Of a stretch of DNA of 64,000 nt, positions 62,330-64,000 are shown in pieces (the stretch's first letter is position 1; each line of letters opens with the position of its first letter). This DNA is from Myrica gale. Lineage: Eukaryota; Streptophyta; Magnoliopsida; Fagales; Myricaceae. The translations under genes and the position numbers were made by a program. The notes beneath the pieces are model-generated. The model did not search any database and was not told the origin of the DNA. It worked only from the letters and a program-made list of their open reading frames with translations. The stretch lies in the NCBI GenBank assembly GCA_963930655.1, contig OZ005600.1:12651501-12715500 (forward strand), given 5' to 3'.

Positions 62330-63939
62330 TTAGCCTCTGATCAACTGAGCAAGTAACTCTTGAGCTGGTTGTGTTGTAGATTGGTGCCCAGTAGCGACAT
62401 TGTTAAACAGTTGTTGCAGCCACCCCATGGCTGTCGGGTCATCCTGAAAGGGAAAATGTCGAAATGAGGAGACATTACAAAGCTGTTTGCTTATCGGATT
62501 CAAAAGGAAAAGAAATTCTCATTAGTTAGACTCCGACAGCTTGGTTTGCAGCAACACGTATTAAAAGGCCCCTCGTGGGAATTCTGCATTCTTGCAGACA
62601 AAAGTGTATGCATTCATGCATGTATGATTCAACTGTGATGCACCATGATTAAGTTTGATTATTTAGATTCATGCATAAGTGACTAAAGCTCACCATGTAC
62701 CCAATATAATTTTTACAGATAAAGAAATTCTGAGTTTAATTTCCATCTGCTATCAAATCCAAAATCCTTATCATTAATGTTTTTTTTTGTATTTGTATTT
62801 GAAGGAGAGCGAGGCATGCGCCATTTGAAAGTATACTTTGCATTAACTGGTCTTATGTATCTGGATCGGAAACCGGGTAGGAAGCATGAGCATTGTCCTG
62901 ATACTTCTCTAAACTGACATCTGTGGGTCACTCAATTGCAGATCCAGTCTGTGTTTTTCCTTTACAGAAGGGAGCAACTTTGGCTGTTATGCTTGAGCTT
63001 TCATGTGCAAGTGTGTAACGTGTAAGCTTCCCCTATATCAAATTCCTCAAGTCCTAATCCCAAGAATGTTAATGAGGTTGTGAAGAACTTACACGAAGGA
63101 GGTTGATGATGTTAAGATCTCTTAACCTCGTGGGAAGGCAAAATCGTAAACCATCACATGCCCTACAATAAACATTGTAACCCATATTGATAGACACTCA
63201 ACATAAGTGTAAATAAACAACATTTAATAAACACGTAGACCGTGCACCAAAGTTCATTTAACCTTGGACTTTCCGAGAGCCTCAAATAACACCAGATAAT
63301 ATATTTTAGCAGCCGCCCTGAGGGATTCTCAGCAGGATTTTCTAGCATGCTTCCCAAAGCATGGCCTATTGCATAGAACCGCTGCGCAAAAGTACAACAA
63401 TACTTCAGCCCCTCATCTTCGGTAAGAAGTTTATGAACAATATAAGTCGCCACCTGTATCATCCAATATATTAGTGAGTTCACAACTAATTTTTCCGAAG
63501 AATGTCGGCATATAGAGGAAAGCCATATGGTTAGAAACCTGGTTGGACAAAAATTGAAAGTGAAATAAATGCGCTTAAATACTTTTCCATATCCAGATAG
63601 TGTTCCTTTTCTTTTATTTTTTATTTTTCTTGTTTTAATGACATTCAGCTAAATTACAATGACTAGGTACTAGAGTTCTCTTAAAAATGTTCTTTTGATT
63701 CTTAGTGAGATAAGATAGCTGTCATAAATGGAGAGCTGATAGAAATCTTAGAGGCTGCCCCTAAAATAACAACTAAATCACACTCGGAAAATTAAAATCA
63801 CCTACTAGTCCTACCAGAATATATCGAAACAGCTATAAAAGAAAATTATACAGAATTCTTTAAGACAACCAATGCAAGAAATCCACAGCTCCAAGTGAGA
63901 TTCGTGGCCACTTACTGTTTTTGACAATTCATTGCCCAC
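62330..63939 (-). CDS. CNOT9/RCD1-like CCR4-NOT subunit, 3' part
   Basis: Only the last four coding exons are in the window: 63939-63916 (24 bases, VGNELSKT), 63453-63263, 63162-63093 and 62443-62330, all in frame on the minus strand; the gene continues beyond 64000. Seen: VATYIVHKLLTEDEGLKYCC, then FYAIGHALGSML, NPSGRLLKYIIWCYLRLSES and GWLQQLFNNV, the C-terminal armadillo-like repeats of CNOT9 (CAF40/RCD1). Known: CNOT9 is a scaffold of the CCR4-NOT deadenylase that binds GW/W-motif proteins and links mRNA decay to small-RNA silencing. Compared with the canonical plant protein as I remember it, this one is clearly diverged (for example HKLLTEDEGLKYCC where QKILLDDVGLDYIC is usual), so it is a paralogue, perhaps the At2g32550 type. 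The end is a Gln-rich tail with AQELLAQLIRG. Confidence 0.85.
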
Positions 63940-64000
63940 CTGCATGCAGTGAAGGCAACAAGGAAATACTTGATTTTTGAGAAGAAAATGGATGACTTCT

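Overview
This is nuclear DNA from a dicot plant. The genes carry many short GT-AG introns in AT-rich DNA and encode plant-specific families (a CYP74B hydroperoxide lyase, an OSCA/CSC1 channel, a DUF1068 protein). The spaces between them are filled with small inverted-repeat transposons, tRNA-derived SINEs, hAT and Mutator-like elements and a LINE remnant. A woody rosid is my best guess; the species cannot be read from the sequence.

Layout. Left part: a fold-back element (644-1146), an RNase III-like gene (1379-3294, +), a UFD1-domain zinc-finger gene (5898-8609, +), an 11-coding-exon OSCA/CSC1-like channel gene (12134-20097, +) and a small DUF212 phosphatase-related gene (21544-24177, +). Middle: 24.2-34.3 kb is an accessory island with no intact gene. 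It holds tandem repeats, two hAT-type elements, and a 4.1-kb Mutator-like element (29146-33246) with ~200-bp terminal inverted repeats and a perfect 9-bp target duplication. That element carries a clean exon of a GT14 glycosyltransferase-like gene and a second unrecognised exon, so it looks like a Pack-MULE. It sits inside a frameshifted acetylornithine-deacetylase exon. Right part: condensin kleisin CAP-H (34351-39731, +), a CYP74B hydroperoxide lyase (44157-48862, +), a DUF1068 gene (49914-55384, -) with an antisense LINE remnant in its first intron, an uncharacterised gene with an N-terminal zinc-ribbon-like motif (56010-59987, +), and the 3' part of a divergent CNOT9/RCD1-like gene (62330-63939, -) that runs off the right edge.

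The genes are independent transcription units, not a pathway cluster. Their order appears to be ancestral. From memory, the set corresponds to three short Arabidopsis stretches (At4g15417-15440, At3g21610-21620, At2g32550-32590) interleaved here in one place, as expected if an unduplicated ancestral segment was thinned differently in the Arabidopsis copies. I saw no CRISPR array, rRNA, tRNA gene or intact transposase. The candidate for something new is the nested Pack-MULE and gene-fragment island at 28.8-33.7 kb. Splice sites were placed by eye from GT-AG signals, reading frame and remembered family conservation.
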